From Xanthostigma xanthostigma (lineage: Eukaryota; Arthropoda; Insecta; Raphidioptera; Raphidiidae): a DNA stretch of 64,000 nucleotides. The position numbers and the translations under genes are program-made. The DNA lies in NCBI GenBank assembly GCA_963575645.1, contig OY754465.1, positions 5,456,001 through 5,520,000 on the forward strand, written 5' to 3'. Positions 1-10,194 of the stretch are shown here, piece by piece (position 1 is the first letter of the stretch; each line of letters starts with the position of its first letter). Under the pieces are notes generated by a model. That model was not told the origin of the DNA. It made no database searches and worked only from the letters and a program-made list of their open reading frames with translations.

Positions 1-180
1 CAACACGAACAGGCGGAGATATTTGATCTCGCACCATATTTAAGTATTTTTAATGTCCCATTAATAAAAAAAGTCCGATTATGTTGTAATAATTTGGATA
101 TTTTCTTCGGTAGTATACACATTAATTTTGCAAAAGAATATTATCTGTCAAATTGAAAGATTTCAAGACTCACTCTGATA
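1..180 (-). repeat. Dispersed repeat fragment, inverted copy of 16205-16413
   Basis: This stretch is close to the reverse complement of 16205-16413: both contain the segment reading TTTGATCTCGCACCAT (or its complement), the TAATGGGACATT block and the ATTTGACAGATAATATTCTTTTGC block. The copy near 16.2 kb is the left part of a larger terminal-inverted-repeat element, so this is a truncated copy of that family, cut by the window edge. No coding capacity is seen. Confidence 0.75.
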
Positions 181-399
181 AAATAAATTAGTTTATTTTT
201 TGCTACACTGAGAAGCTCTTCAGGTACTTTTCAACTACACGATCACAGCGAATTGCGAAGAACAGTGTTTGTTTACTAATGTACATTTTAAAATGAATTT
301 GAAATAAACTGGTAGCTCCTCAATATATAATCCTGCTTCCAATCATATTGGCCTAAAGTGTTTTTAATGATCGACGTTTTATGATTGGCCGGCGTTCTT

Positions 400-723
400 T
401 ATAATACGCGCCACAGTTCTAAAAGGCTCGGAAGTTAGATCCGAATGCGGGCTTGCGCTTGTACAGTCTTGAAAAACTACAAACTCGCAACTCAACTAAA
501 ATAAAATGGCAATAACAACTTGACAATAGCGTACTCGACTGTACTTTAAAGCAGGAAAGAGACAAGTGACAAATGCAACAAGCGATCACGGCCAATCATC
601 GACGAGCGCACGTTCGTGCAGGTAGCTGGGATGCGGTGGGAGTCACAACGGCTCTAAAATGTGCCTTTGCGACGCTGTTTGTGACTAACTTCCGAACCTT
701 TTAGATCCGTGGCGAGTATTATA
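400..723. mobile_element. MITE family A, copy 1 (TIR TATAATACGCGCCAC)
   Basis: About 320 bp. It is bounded by imperfect terminal inverted repeats: TATAATACGCGCCAC at the left and GTGGCGAGTATTATA at the right, followed inward by AAAAGGCTCGGAAGTTAG-type sequence. Five further copies occur in this window (2902, 13463, 21467, 53980, 59011). No transposase is encoded; the 60-80 codon open frames in these copies are shared family sequence, not genes. A TA or TATA target duplication is possible, but the superfamily is not determined. Confidence 0.85.
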
Positions 724-756
724 CAGTGTATTATTAATGTTCCATTTTATAATAAA

Positions 757-1020
757 CTAGTCGCTACCAGCGACTTCTCACGCAATTGAAATTAAACACG
801 GCAGCGACAATAGTAGTGGAGTTTTCGGCCCCACTTTGTTACAGGGTTGCTTCACAGGACTGTGCCCCGCTCGGTAACAGCAACAGTAACAGTCTTTGAC
901 TTTACCGTATATTCATAAACTTTGCAGTCTTTTGTTAGAGACCCTCGCGGGCACGCGCACATCTCACCAAAATTTCATCGAAATCGGGTGATGGTAAAGA
1001 TCCCGAATATATGGACAGAA
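757..1020 (-). mobile_element. Helitron 3' end (minus orientation), 5' limit unclear
   Basis: Read on the minus strand, the sequence ends in a GC-rich hairpin followed by GGTAGCGACTAG and then T, the Helitron 3' signature (hairpin about 10 nt before CTRR, inserted before T). The inner part, around 965-990, has the 'ccaaaatttcatcgaaatcggg' type sequence seen in short insect Helitrons. The 5' TC end is not clear; it probably lies before 1040. Confidence 0.45.
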
Positions 1021-1034
1021 AGACATTAATTTTA

Positions 1035-1127
1035 TATAATTATATAATATATAAAAATCTCGTGTCACGATGTTCGTCTGCACTAATCTCCGAAACCACT
1101 GAACCTATTTTAATGAAATTTTGTAAA
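1035..1127 (+). mobile_element. Helitron 5' fragment
   Basis: The sequence TATATAAAAATCTCGTGTCACG, followed by 'ctccgaaaccactgaacc' and 'atgaaattttgtaaa', matches the beginnings of the elements at 5047 and 34076. It is broken off at about 1128, where SINE sequence begins, so only the first 90 bp remain. Confidence 0.5.
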
Positions 1128-1478
1128 TCCCGACGGAGGCAGATGTGGCCGGGACTTTTTCCTGTTGCCTCTCGCCGAGAAACGGTAATTCCTGTACCGG
1201 CAATCTTGTTGAGGTTTTCCATGGTTTCCTTCAATAATTCCAGATAAATATCGAAATGGTTACTTATTCAAGGCCATTGCCGATTACCTGTCAAACTCCT
1301 ATGCCTACCTTATCGTAATGTACCAAAATTCCTTCATTCGCCCATTGCTATTAATTAAGTGGAAGTTTAAAAATATAGAAAAAAACGGGAAGTGTGATAG
1401 ATATAAAATAGTTATGGTGCGAATGCCGTCTGTTATGACATAAAGGTTAAAAGCATTATTATTATTATATAAACCCAT
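1128..1478 (+). mobile_element. tRNA-derived SINE, 5'-truncated copy 1
   Basis: Begins inside the SINE at GGCAGATGTGGCCGGGACTT and runs through the conserved body (CTCGCCGAGAAACGGTAATT, TTCCATGGTTTC, CAGATAAATATCGA) to a tail with (ATT)n at 1457-1472. The tRNA-like head with A and B boxes seen at 31440 and 41755 is missing here. The tail type (ATT)n is the same as that of the LINE at 29880. Confidence 0.7.
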
Positions 1479-1568
1479 ATACTTTTACTCTATACTGAGC
1501 ATAGGAATAAAATCGCAAACGAACCATTAGGGTGCAAACATATACTTCTGTTTTTTTTACCCGTAAGC

Positions 1569-1661
1569 ACTGGCGTATCCAGGAGGGAAAAAAAGCACGG
1601 GGGATCCGGCTTAAGAAATTTCAAATTTGTCCCCTCCTGGGCCAAAATCTGGGTACGCCCA
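1569..1661. mobile_element. Very short inverted-repeat MITE (~93 bp)
   Basis: The ends CACTGGCGTATCCAGG and CTGGGTACGCCCATG are imperfect inverted repeats around a purine-rich centre. Short elements with such ends are common non-autonomous DNA transposon derivatives. No coding capacity. Confidence 0.4.
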
Positions 1662-1756
1662 TGTTAACGTCATAGAAAAAGACAAAGTTTTTGAAACAGA
1701 GATACTTTATTCAGATTGAATGCAAGTACATCAACCAATCCTATCATCGGAGAAAT

Positions 1757-1812
1757 CAGGGAATTACATCGAAGAAAGAGTGCGTCTCTTTCTTCGATGT
1801 AAATCCCTGATA
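1757..1812. repeat. Near-perfect hairpin, ~25-bp stem, 5-nt loop
   Basis: The arm TCAGGGAATTACATCGAAG continues into AAAGAG, then a TGCGT loop, then the complementary arm ending AAATCCCTGA. Pairing is essentially complete over about 25 bp. The loop is shorter than in typical microRNA precursors, so a tiny palindromic transposon remnant is more likely. Confidence 0.6.
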
Positions 1813-2156
1813 TTTTCGATACGCTTTGATGCTTTCACTCATCGCACATTGGGTAGATAGACAAGGATTCATATAGTAAATTATTAAATATACTAGTGTG
1901 ACCTGTGCGAATTATTCGCACTAAATAAGTATAATAATTATCACTTTACAAAATTATTTTTTAAATATGATTGCAGGTATTCAATTCGTTTCTAATTTTG
2001 CACACTGCTTATAACGTTCTTCTTTTTGTTGTATTACAATATGAAGCTCAGATGACAGATCGAAGAAATATTTTACTAAAATTGTCATATAGAGGCGCAA
2101 GTAGCAAAAGCGTTGAGCTAAGCCAGATGGCATCATGCTGTAAAATCAATCTGTAA

Positions 2157-2901
2157 AATGATATATAATTTATGTGGAGAAATTGTGAGGTTTTTTCTAA
2201 AAAGGGAGGCCAACATCTTTAATATTGTATAAACCTGATGAGTGGAGGAACGATGGGATGCGCTCGATGGCGTTTTCGAAAATGCTAGGAAGATCGTCGG
2301 AAAATCGTTTTATTCTCATTCTAATGCTTTAACTAGGATAGAAAACCGTCAATATGAAAATCCTAAAGTGTCGTTTATGTAAGATAGTGATAGAAATCAA
2401 ATTACTTTGAAAGCATCTATAAATCTCATACAATATATTGTCTTCTCATCAGTTCTTTGTATTATAGTCATGCAGAACGTTCATTTTAAGAGCTTGAGCG
2501 ATTTGATTAAATTGGTAAAGTGTCCACACTTCTGGATTTATTCAATTGATCTAAATGTAGACATAGACCCACCTGTATCTCTTCTTAACTTTCAAAAAAG
2601 GAAGTAATTTATATTAAAAAAAAATTAACTTCCTTCAAAAAAAGGTCATTTAAAAGCGTAAAATAAATTTTAAGGTCGGCACCAATTTAATATACCCAAG
2701 TACATCAAAATGTGAATGTGATAGTAATTAAATTGGTGTTGATATCAAAACTTCGTATTTTTTATTTTGAATGGGAGAAATATTTATGTAAAAATTGTAT
2801 CAACCATTTACACTAACTTGTTTTATCATCACATGAATTTTACAAGGATGCTAACCTCATATATTGACTGATGCAGTTGAAAAATATCAACAAAAAGTTG
2901 C
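2157..2901. other. AT-rich intronic sequence, nothing recognised
   Basis: No coding exon, repeat end or RNA gene could be supported in this stretch. It lies within the receptor intron upstream of 3608. A 66-codon open frame at 2407-2607 has low-complexity hydrophobic content and no flanking splice sites worth trusting. Confidence 0.5.
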
Positions 2902-3222
2902 TATAATACGCGCCACGGATCTAAAAAGTTCGGAAGTTAGTCACAAACAGCGTCGCAAAGGCACATTTTAGAGCCGTTGTGACTCCCACCACCTCCCAGC
3001 TACCTGCACGGAACGTGCGCTCGTCAGTGATTGGCCGTGATCGCTCGTTGCCTTTGTCACTTGTCGCTATCCTGCTTTAAAGTACAGTCGAGTACGCTAT
3101 TGTCAAGTTGTTATTGTTATATTAGTTTTGTTGAGTTGCGAGTTTGTAGTTTTTCAACGCACTGTACAAGCGCAAGCCCGCATCTAACTTCCGAGCCTTT
3201 TAGATTCGTGGCGCGTGTTATA
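2902..3222. mobile_element. MITE family A, copy 2
   Basis: Same family as 400-723, in the opposite orientation. The left tip is TATAATACGCGCCACGGATC and the right tip GATTCGTGGCGCGTGTTATA. Internal landmarks are CAGCGTCGCAAAGGCACATT and ACGTGCGCTCGTC. Confidence 0.85.
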
Positions 3223-3607
3223 CACTTGAAAACGTTATATCTTTTTATCTAACCTGTCCAAGTACCCGATAATCTATAAATATAAAAATTGTTTAATCTT
3301 AAGAAAAATACTTGGAATGGAAACAAAGTTATAGTACCTATCAGTAGTATCGCAACATCTCTATAAAGTGTACAGTTGTCTGCGACACGCCCTATAAAAA
3401 GCTGTCCTTTAATGTTACAAGGCATAAAGTTTGTTTTAATTAATAACAACGGAAATGACATTATTGAATTTCCGGTAGAATACATTAGTAGATATTAATT
3501 TGAAACGGATGACGCAAACGTAATGAGGCTTGTTGCTCACGCATCTTACCATTGAAACAAAATCAATAATAATTACACAATTTTAATTTTTCTTTTTCTA
3601 TTTACAG

Positions 3608-3649
3608 GGCCTATGTGTGGCGACGCTGTTTTGTTTCTGTAACGGAGAG
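3608..3649 (+). CDS. Class B GPCR exon: 42-nt TM7 exon
   Basis: The exon is preceded by TTTTTCTATTTACAG and followed by the donor GTAAGT. It encodes exactly 14 residues, GLCVATLFCFCNGE, in phase 0. This corresponds to the end of transmembrane helix 7 of secretin-family (class B) receptors, whose vertebrate members read similarly (…YCFCNGEV). In that family this piece is typically a separate 42-nt exon, and skipping it gives TM7-deleted receptor forms. The next exon (6005) continues directly with VVAQVRRKW, as expected for the start of the cytoplasmic tail. These receptors sit in the plasma membrane and signal through G proteins. Which insect receptor this is (PDF, DH31 or DH44 type) cannot be settled from so short a piece; a PDF-receptor-like gene is my first guess. 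The exons for TM1-TM6 are outside the window. Confidence 0.87.
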
Positions 3650-4736
3650 GTAAGTTTTGAAAATGCATTTACCTCTTTTAGCTTTATTTTTCGACTTTCT
3701 ATATTTTTTTGACAAGAGAGCTATAGACATGCTCGATTTGTTGTTTCTGACTCCGTATTGACTTATTAAGTTGCATTTAATTTATAAAATTGGATAGATA
3801 AAGTCGTATATTTTTTCTAAATTTATTACAAGCAACCTATTCCTTCATATCGCGATGAAACGACGTCTGTGATTATTATACTGTGACACACGCGCGCAGG
3901 TAGAAAAATCCCGAACTTTCTAGAATTGCGTATAAAAATATCGACGCAGGTAGATTTTTTCCAGAATGTTCGATCACGCGGCAGCAGAGATACATAAGAC
4001 ACAGTGGAGATGGCGTTGGAACAGTTTGGACAGTGGGTGTTACCGAGTTCACAGTGACATAAATCATTGAACTCACATATAAATATCTAGAGCGCTTAAG
4101 AAAATAAATCTTGTATACCTATAGTGTTTTTTTGTATTGTTTTTAAACTTAGAACTTAGTTATTTTGTTTGTTACATTATTTCTATTTCATTTTCCATTA
4201 TATAAAAGAAGTACTTTTAGTTTGTCTGTTTATTTGTTTATGTATTTAGTTTTTATTATTGCAAATAAATATTTATCACCACGTCGAAGAACAGTTTTGT
4301 TGCAATATTTTAAAATTAATACGATATTAAAAAAAAAAAACAACAAAATTCTTCCTCCAGGATAATTCTAACGAAGCGAACGCCAAATATTCGCGCATTC
4401 TTATTAAATTAAAGATAGAAGTTTATTTTATATTTGAACAATGTTGAACAAAAAACTTTTAATGAGTCTGGCGTATTCTGATAACCACCCATGCATATAT
4501 ACTCTGTGTATGTAAAATGCGCTTAATCTTCTTGCGATTTACAGGGATATGCAGAAACTTTTAGCTGCTGATACTGATATTCGTCTACATTTTTTAATTT
4601 TTGATCTCTCAAATGTGCTCCTGACAGTCTTGAATAAATAATGAAACCAACATTTAACCTGAAAAAATATTTAGACAATAAACGTTTATTGAATGTATAT
4701 ATTAGATATCGTGTCCATCGATAATAATAATTAATA
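3650..4736. other. Receptor intron, AT-rich, no feature seen
   Basis: Intron between the TM7 exon and the tail exon. The GC-richer part at about 3880-4060 has open frames on the minus strand but no splice context or recognisable protein. No transposon ends were identified before 4737. Confidence 0.5.
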
Positions 4737-4960
4737 AGAAAAATCGCAGGTTTGTGGACAAAAGTTATATTTATAAATGTACGACGTTTCGTCTATAAAT
4801 TTAGACTTTTTCAAGTACAATATGATAATTATTTAAAACAATAATTGTGAAAATAAACATTAATTACTAACCATATTGTAATTGAAAAAGTCTAAATTTA
4901 TAGACGAAACGTCGTACTTTTATAAATATAACTTTTGTCCACAAACCTGCAATTTTTCTT
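4737..4960. mobile_element. Palindromic MITE, 224 bp
   Basis: The left arm (AAGAAAAATCGCAGGTTTGT … GACGTTTCGTC…) is the reverse complement of the right arm (…GACGAAACGTC … ACAAACCTGCAATTTTTCTT). Each arm is about 85 bp, around an AT-rich centre. No coding capacity. Confidence 0.8.
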
Positions 4961-5046
4961 ATTGTTTATTAAAAGTTTTTTTTTTTTTTGATAAAACTAC
5001 ATTTTCTATTTCTGAAAAATTCAGTAGGAAAATACAAACTTTAATA

Positions 5047-5442
5047 TCTTTATATACATCAAATCTCGTGTCACAATCCACCTTAATCTCCGAAACTACT
5101 GGACCGATTAATGAAATTTTGTAAATGTGTCTTGCTTTGTGCAACTTACGCTATAGGATTGTTTTTATAAAATATTTTGTACAAAATTACGATGTTTTCT
5201 CAAAAAAACTGTTTTAGTAACATGTAACGACATCTGACAGAATTTACGCAAAGCTATTAGTTCAGAAGCAAACCAAAAAAACTGTTTTAGTACCAAGTAT
5301 TGATAGAATTCGCACTATTAGTTCAGAAGCAAATCTGGTAGAATTTTATCAAAGTTATTGGTTCAGACACCGGGCCGCAAACGAAATACAGTTTGCAGAA
5401 TTATATCTATCGCACCCGGGTGAAACTGGGACAGACCGCTAG
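5047..5442 (+). mobile_element. Non-autonomous Helitron (TC…CTAG)
   Basis: Starts TCTTTATATACATCAAATCTC, followed by the conserved 'cgtgtcac' and 'ccgaaactactggaccgatt' block. It ends with the hairpin CACCCGGGTGAAACTGGG and then ACCGCTAG, followed by T. The TC start, hairpin and CTAG end are Helitron hallmarks. A second Helitron begins two bases later. Confidence 0.65.
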
Positions 5443-5444
5443 TA

Positions 5445-5960
5445 TCTATACTAATATATAAAGTTGAAGAGTTTGTTTGTTTGTTTGTTTGAACGCGCTA
5501 ATCTCAGGAACTACTGGTTCGAATTGAAAAAAAATTATTTGTTGGATAGTCCATTTGTCGAGGAAGGCTATAGGCTATATAATATCACACTGCGACCAAT
5601 AGGAGCGAAGCATCAATGAAGAGTTTGTTTGTTTGGTTGATTGGTTGAACGCGCTAATCTCAGGAACTACTGGTTAGAATTGAAAAAAAATAATTGTTGG
5701 ATAGTCCATTTATCGAGGAAGGCTATAGGCTATATAATATCACGCTGCGACAATAGGAGCGGAGCATCAATGGAAAATGTTGCAAAATATAACTCAAAAT
5801 TTGTCCGTACGACTAAAACTTTTGAATTATAACTTAACTCCGATCATCATGAAATTTGGACACAACATTCATCTCGGTAAACTAAAATGAATGTGTGTAC
5901 CTATGTCTCTCCCCCCCATTCGTTCTTTTGCACCCGGGTGAAACCGGGCGGATACGCTTG
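5445..5960 (+). mobile_element. Non-autonomous Helitron with internal 152-bp duplication
   Basis: The 5' end is TCTATACTAATATATAAAG; the 3' end has the hairpin CACCCGGGTGAAACCGGG followed by CTTG where CTAG is expected. The block starting GAAGAGTTTGTTTGTTTG occurs twice, at 5466 and 5618 (period 152). The same family occurs in minus orientation at 49037-49371 and 50190-50797. Confidence 0.75.
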
Positions 5961-6004
5961 TGTAATATAAAATGAAGCATTCTAATATTAACCTTTCGTT
6001 TCAG

Positions 6005-6085
6005 GTAGTGGCTCAAGTTCGCAGGAAATGGCGCACTGCCATGTTTAGGCCGCGGGCTAATTCTTGTACAGCAACCACGGTTTCG
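6005..6085 (+). CDS. Class B GPCR exon: start of cytoplasmic tail
   Basis: The exon follows a CTTTCGTTTCAG acceptor and ends before the donor GTACGT. Its 81 nt read in phase 0 from the preceding exon's …CNGE and give VVAQVRRKWRTAMF…, then a Ser/Thr-rich end, …SCTATTVS. A basic amphipathic stretch ending in W directly after NGE is the conserved helix 8 region of class B receptors; the Ser/Thr-rich end suits kinase and arrestin regulation. Phase, motif and order agree with the exon at 3608. The 2.36-kb intron between them holds a palindromic MITE and two Helitrons. Confidence 0.85.
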
Positions 6086-6452
6086 GTACGTAAGGTTAGC
6101 TCGATAATCTAGTAACTAATACTGTACAGTATGTGATGTCTGTTTGTGGCATTATCTTTCTGCTCTTGATATGTTTTAACGACTATATAATCAATGATTT
6201 TAAACACGTTTACTAGAGTATACAAAAATTGTTTTAAAAGTGCAGATAATAATATACAATATTGATACACAGAAATTATTCGTTAATTTTTCGAGATTTT
6301 TAAACCGAACAGAGCCGATTCCGTTAGTGGAACAAGGCATGACGTATTAATAATTATCATACTCTTATTATCGATAAATATATTATTTATTTTTTACCCT
6401 TTTCTTGAAATAATCCTAATTATGTATGATTTACGGTTACAATATCTTATAA

Positions 6453-7008
6453 CTAGGAAAGTATCTTTGACATGCGATCTTTGCGCCATCTAGTGTTTGA
6501 TTTTTCAAAATCTGGTTCACTCATAACTTACAAGCCCATGGAAACAGCGTTGTTCTTAATTATAAAAAAATATTTACGCACAATGTCAGTAAAAAACTAT
6601 ACATAAATGATATACATTTTTTATTTCAAAATTTTTTAATCTTATTTTTGTTAACAAAATAACAATTATGATATTTTTCATGTATCTAATAATGATTACA
6701 GACGTAAAATAAAATGTAATTGCCCTTGACGACGTACTGCTGCAGTCCATTTTTTTTTCCTCTCTAATTCATAAGAAAATCCAGGAAAACGGTGGAATTG
6801 TAATTCTGGATGTTTAGTTGGTATATCTTTACAATCAACAACACAGCACTTCCGATTTTATAGCTTTTTACCCATTTTATTGAACAATTAATCCTTATCA
6901 AAATGCATGTATAACATAATATTATGGCACTAAGGTTTTGGCTGAACCAGAACTTAAAAAAAAACACGAGAGGGCGCAAATGTCGCTTGTCAAAAGATAC
7001 TTTCCTAG
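6453..7008. mobile_element. TIR element, ~556 bp
   Basis: The left end CTAGGAAAGTATCTTTGACA and the right end TTGTCAAAAGATACTTTCCTAG are inverted repeats of about 45 bp, including the inner GCGCCATCTAG/GGGCGCAAAT part. A 149-codon minus-strand open frame runs across the right end but resembles no protein I recognise and ignores the element boundary, so I do not call it a gene. Confidence 0.6.
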
Positions 7009-7251
7009 CGTATTCATATTGAGACCAGTAAAATGAAGAGGATTTGACCTTAAACATTGCTACAAAATCACAAAATGATGCAAATTTGAGGGAACATGTA
7101 TATAAGTATGATACAGAATCTGTCAAAATTGCACCTTCCTGCGATGACTGGAACTTGTTGAAAAAAGAGTTAAAAAACTGTGTTTCATCAGTTTTTTGCT
7201 TGTATCTTGTCAAAATTCAATAGTGTAACCATAGAAAAGTTCTTCTATTTT

Positions 7252-7705
7252 TCGAATTGGGCTTTTGAATGAAATTTTTTTTTGTCATAAATGGAAAGAT
7301 CGTATATAAGTTTTATAACAAAACTATTTTTCTTTTTTTTATTTTCGTTATAATTCAAAAGTTATATCAAAATAAAAATAAATTTTTGTACCCAGTTCCG
7401 AGAACGCGCCGACATTTCCCGAACAAAATGTGACGTCATAATGTTTTAGTCAATACACATGTAGAAGCCATTGATAGTATACTGCATATATACATTTTAC
7501 CATTATGACGTCACAACTGTCAAAAACAATTTTAGTGCGTTTGCAGTCACGTGATTTTTTTAAATATTTTATCAATTTTAAATTGCTTATAATTAATTTA
7601 AAAAAAGTTTTTTGAAAGTTTTTCGCAACGATTATCAATATTATTTATAATAAAGTTTTAAAATGCAATAAAAAAATCGATTTTTATTTTTTTTTCAAAA
7701 GCCTA
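7252..7705 (+). repeat. Dispersed repeat R1, copy 1 (partner 51622-52066)
   Basis: This segment recurs in reverse complement at 51622-52066. Shared landmarks are GGAAAGATCGTATATAAG, CCCAGTTCCGAGAACGCGCC, ACATTTCCCGAACA, TGACGTCATAATGTTTTAGT and GTGCGTTTGCAGTCACGTGA. Two TGACGTCA-type sites face each other about 65 bp apart. It is probably a transposon internal region; ends were not resolved. Confidence 0.8.
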
Positions 7706-9469
7706 ATTACTGGAAACTGAGTTTGTCATTTTACTGGCCTATATTGCCCAATCGAAGATCAAAGTTAAATAATTTTTTTTTAATGTAAACATCCAAAATA
7801 GTTTCCAATTTTGGTAAAAAAATGATTAAAATCATAAGAATTGTTACATTTTATTTCTACATATTGTGTTTTTCTCAAAAGATACATTTTTAAAAGAGTT
7901 GTATATATTAGCGTTTGAAATCTTTTTCTGTATTTTAGTTTTTTAAAAGTCTTATTTCAATGGACATCATAATATTTTTGTATGTAAATCATTCTTAGAT
8001 ATATCTGCATCTGTATTATATTCCACCATCTCTATACTCTGCTTTTAATAAGTTGTCATCATTGTTCTTCTCGAATTAATTTTTCAATCTACACAGCGAT
8101 GTTGCCAAATTTAGTATAAACCCCGAGCTTCAGAATATTTAATACTTCTTAAATATAACCTTAATTTATTTTGGACACACAAAATAAATTGATCAGTCAA
8201 AACTATCTTTTTTTAATGGTACGTTTACAATTAAAATTTTTTTGTTAGAATTATTGGTCTATTTCACTTACAAACATTTTGAAAACTTATATACCTAGTT
8301 GTTTCAGTAGATTGTATATATATATATTTATCCAAAAGACAAAAAGGAGAACACAAAAGTGAAGTTGCCGTTTCTCTACATGTAGGCAACCATTTTTGTC
8401 CGGCTTTCTGAGCTCCTGATTGGCTTTCTTTTCTATCTATATATTTTTAATTTGAAATCCAGTGACCGTAATATAACAAAATATATTTTTTTATTTGTTT
8501 CTTCACTGCTTTTGAAACTTCTCTTACTACACAATTATCATTTTTTTCCAGTGATGGAATTAATTATATCAACTTGAATTTTTTTATACGTTCATATGCA
8601 AGATTGTATATGAATAATGTAGTTTATATTAAATTATATTTTGTGTGCCCACTCATTTGGATAAATAAATGTTGTATATTAATTAATTTAGCTTTCATCT
8701 AATAACGTTGTATTAAATGTGTCTTTTTTTCTCTTTAAGATGGCTGATCATATAGTGAGTCCATTATTTTACATACGTTTCTAGATGTAAATAGTGTAGA
8801 TATTCTTTTCACTTCATTTTTAGGATTATACTTCTATTTGTCAAGAGTGAAATACTTACTATATAATTTAATAATGAAACAAAAAAAAATATATAATTAA
8901 CTCAACAATTTCTTGCAAGCATTGCTTACTTTAAAATTGTTTAGATCCTCTCAAAATACTTGAGGTACCATAAACAATCACCCAAAAAATTACCGGCATT
9001 AACTTATCTGATGATTTTACAAAAAAATTATTTTCTGATTTTAATAACAGGCTTGCCATTTTTGGTTATTTTTTATTTTTTATAGCCTTATTAATTCGCT
9101 TAGTTTATCTAAAATAATGCAACTGTATTGGTTTTAATTATTTGAAATATAATCCTAAAAGTTTACTCCTTGTGTGTGTGTTTAATTAATTTATTTCTGT
9201 TTTATATAAGATTTACATTTAAAACGGTTTGTTTTATAAAAACCTGAAATACGCAAGTAATATTATTATTATGTGATCATGTCAAGTTTTTTAAAACTCT
9301 TTTATTAACTTCACCTGTGTGTATCTATGTTTGTATCTAGGTATGAATGTATCTATCTAATGGAATCTTTCAGTTTGTCACCTACTTATAGACGTCTGAT
9401 TAATATGAAATTTTGCACACCTATTAATAACTCATGACAATACAAAAATTTGGTATATATATTAATAAA
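7706..9469. other. Receptor intron, very AT-rich
   Basis: Intron after the exon at 6005. Apart from a candidate 15-nt exon at 8740-8754 I see no exon or transposon end. It has low-complexity A/T runs and a (TA)n stretch near 8317. Confidence 0.5.
8740..8754 (+). CDS. Candidate 15-nt microexon of the receptor tail
   Basis: A strong pyrimidine tract with acceptor (TCTTTTTTTCTCTTTAAG) is followed by ATGGCTGATCATATA and then GTGAGT, a consensus donor. The 15 nt are 5 codons (MADHI) in phase 0, so inclusion or skipping would keep the reading frame between the exon at 6005 and the candidate last exon at 11799. This is inferred from splice-site quality and phase only; at 15 nt it could be chance. 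Confidence 0.35.
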
Positions 9470-9827
9470 TACAGTAGAACCTCCTTAAGTCGAACCTCGA
9501 TAAATTGAAAACCTCCAAAACTAGAAACAATGTTTTGTTCCCTTCCCTTCAAGCCCCAAAACCTTCATTACTCGAAATCTCAACCCTCTATAATCAGTGA
9601 GTCCCATTTCGGTACATATTTTCCCTCCATAACTCGAAAAAATGAATTAGACCTTTGTATCTCTACCATAGCAACACAAATTTAGTTAGAATGAATCTTA
9701 ACCTCTACAAGTCGAATATTTCCTTACAAAATCCGCCTAAGTCGAAATCCTATATTAGTCGAAAACTCTATTAATTCGAATTTTTTGACGTCTCTCTTGA
9801 AGTTAGATTTACAGAGGTTATACTGTA
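9470..9827. mobile_element. pogo/Tigger-like MITE, 354 bp
   Basis: TA at 9470-9471 and 9826-9827 flank the ends CAGTAGAACCTCCTTAAGTC and GAGGTTATACTG, a TIR typical of pogo/Tigger elements (CAGTNGAACCTC…). The inside carries repeated AAGTCGAA, ACTCGAAA and AATTCGAA motifs, also typical of that group. No transposase remains. Confidence 0.75.
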
Positions 9828-10194
9828 TTTTCTCGATAAAGGAAACTCAGGCTTCGTGTTCACTTTATGATATGATATTTCCACACTTCATTACTTCCAC
9901 TTCAAAGTTTTAAGACTTGCTTCCGATCTGTTCTAGTTTGTTTTCAACTTCAGGCGTAATAAATATAAGAGAATCTACTTTTCTTCTATAAGCTCCTGAG
10001 TTTTTGAACTCGTGCATCGCATTAATAATAAGTTACACGTTATAGTACAATACTTTCATAACCTTAAAACAATAAACAATTCAAATAGTCAGAAACGCTA
10101 GTGAAAGTTAAAAGGCAATCATGAACGCACAATTTTAAGTGATCTGGTAAGGGGCGTGTTTAGTTGTGAAGTCACCCCTCTTGCAATGTTGATT

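Noticed and set aside
3031-3252. Recurrent 70-80 codon frames starting MAVIARC(L/F)CHLSLSCF (also at 13154, 21431, 54107)
   Set aside because: They recur because they lie in MITE family A; they cross the element ends into unrelated flanks and contain no recognisable protein.
6764-7213. 149-codon minus-strand open frame
   Set aside because: It runs across the right end of a TIR element, is rich in Phe/Ser/Tyr from AT-rich DNA, and matches no family I know.
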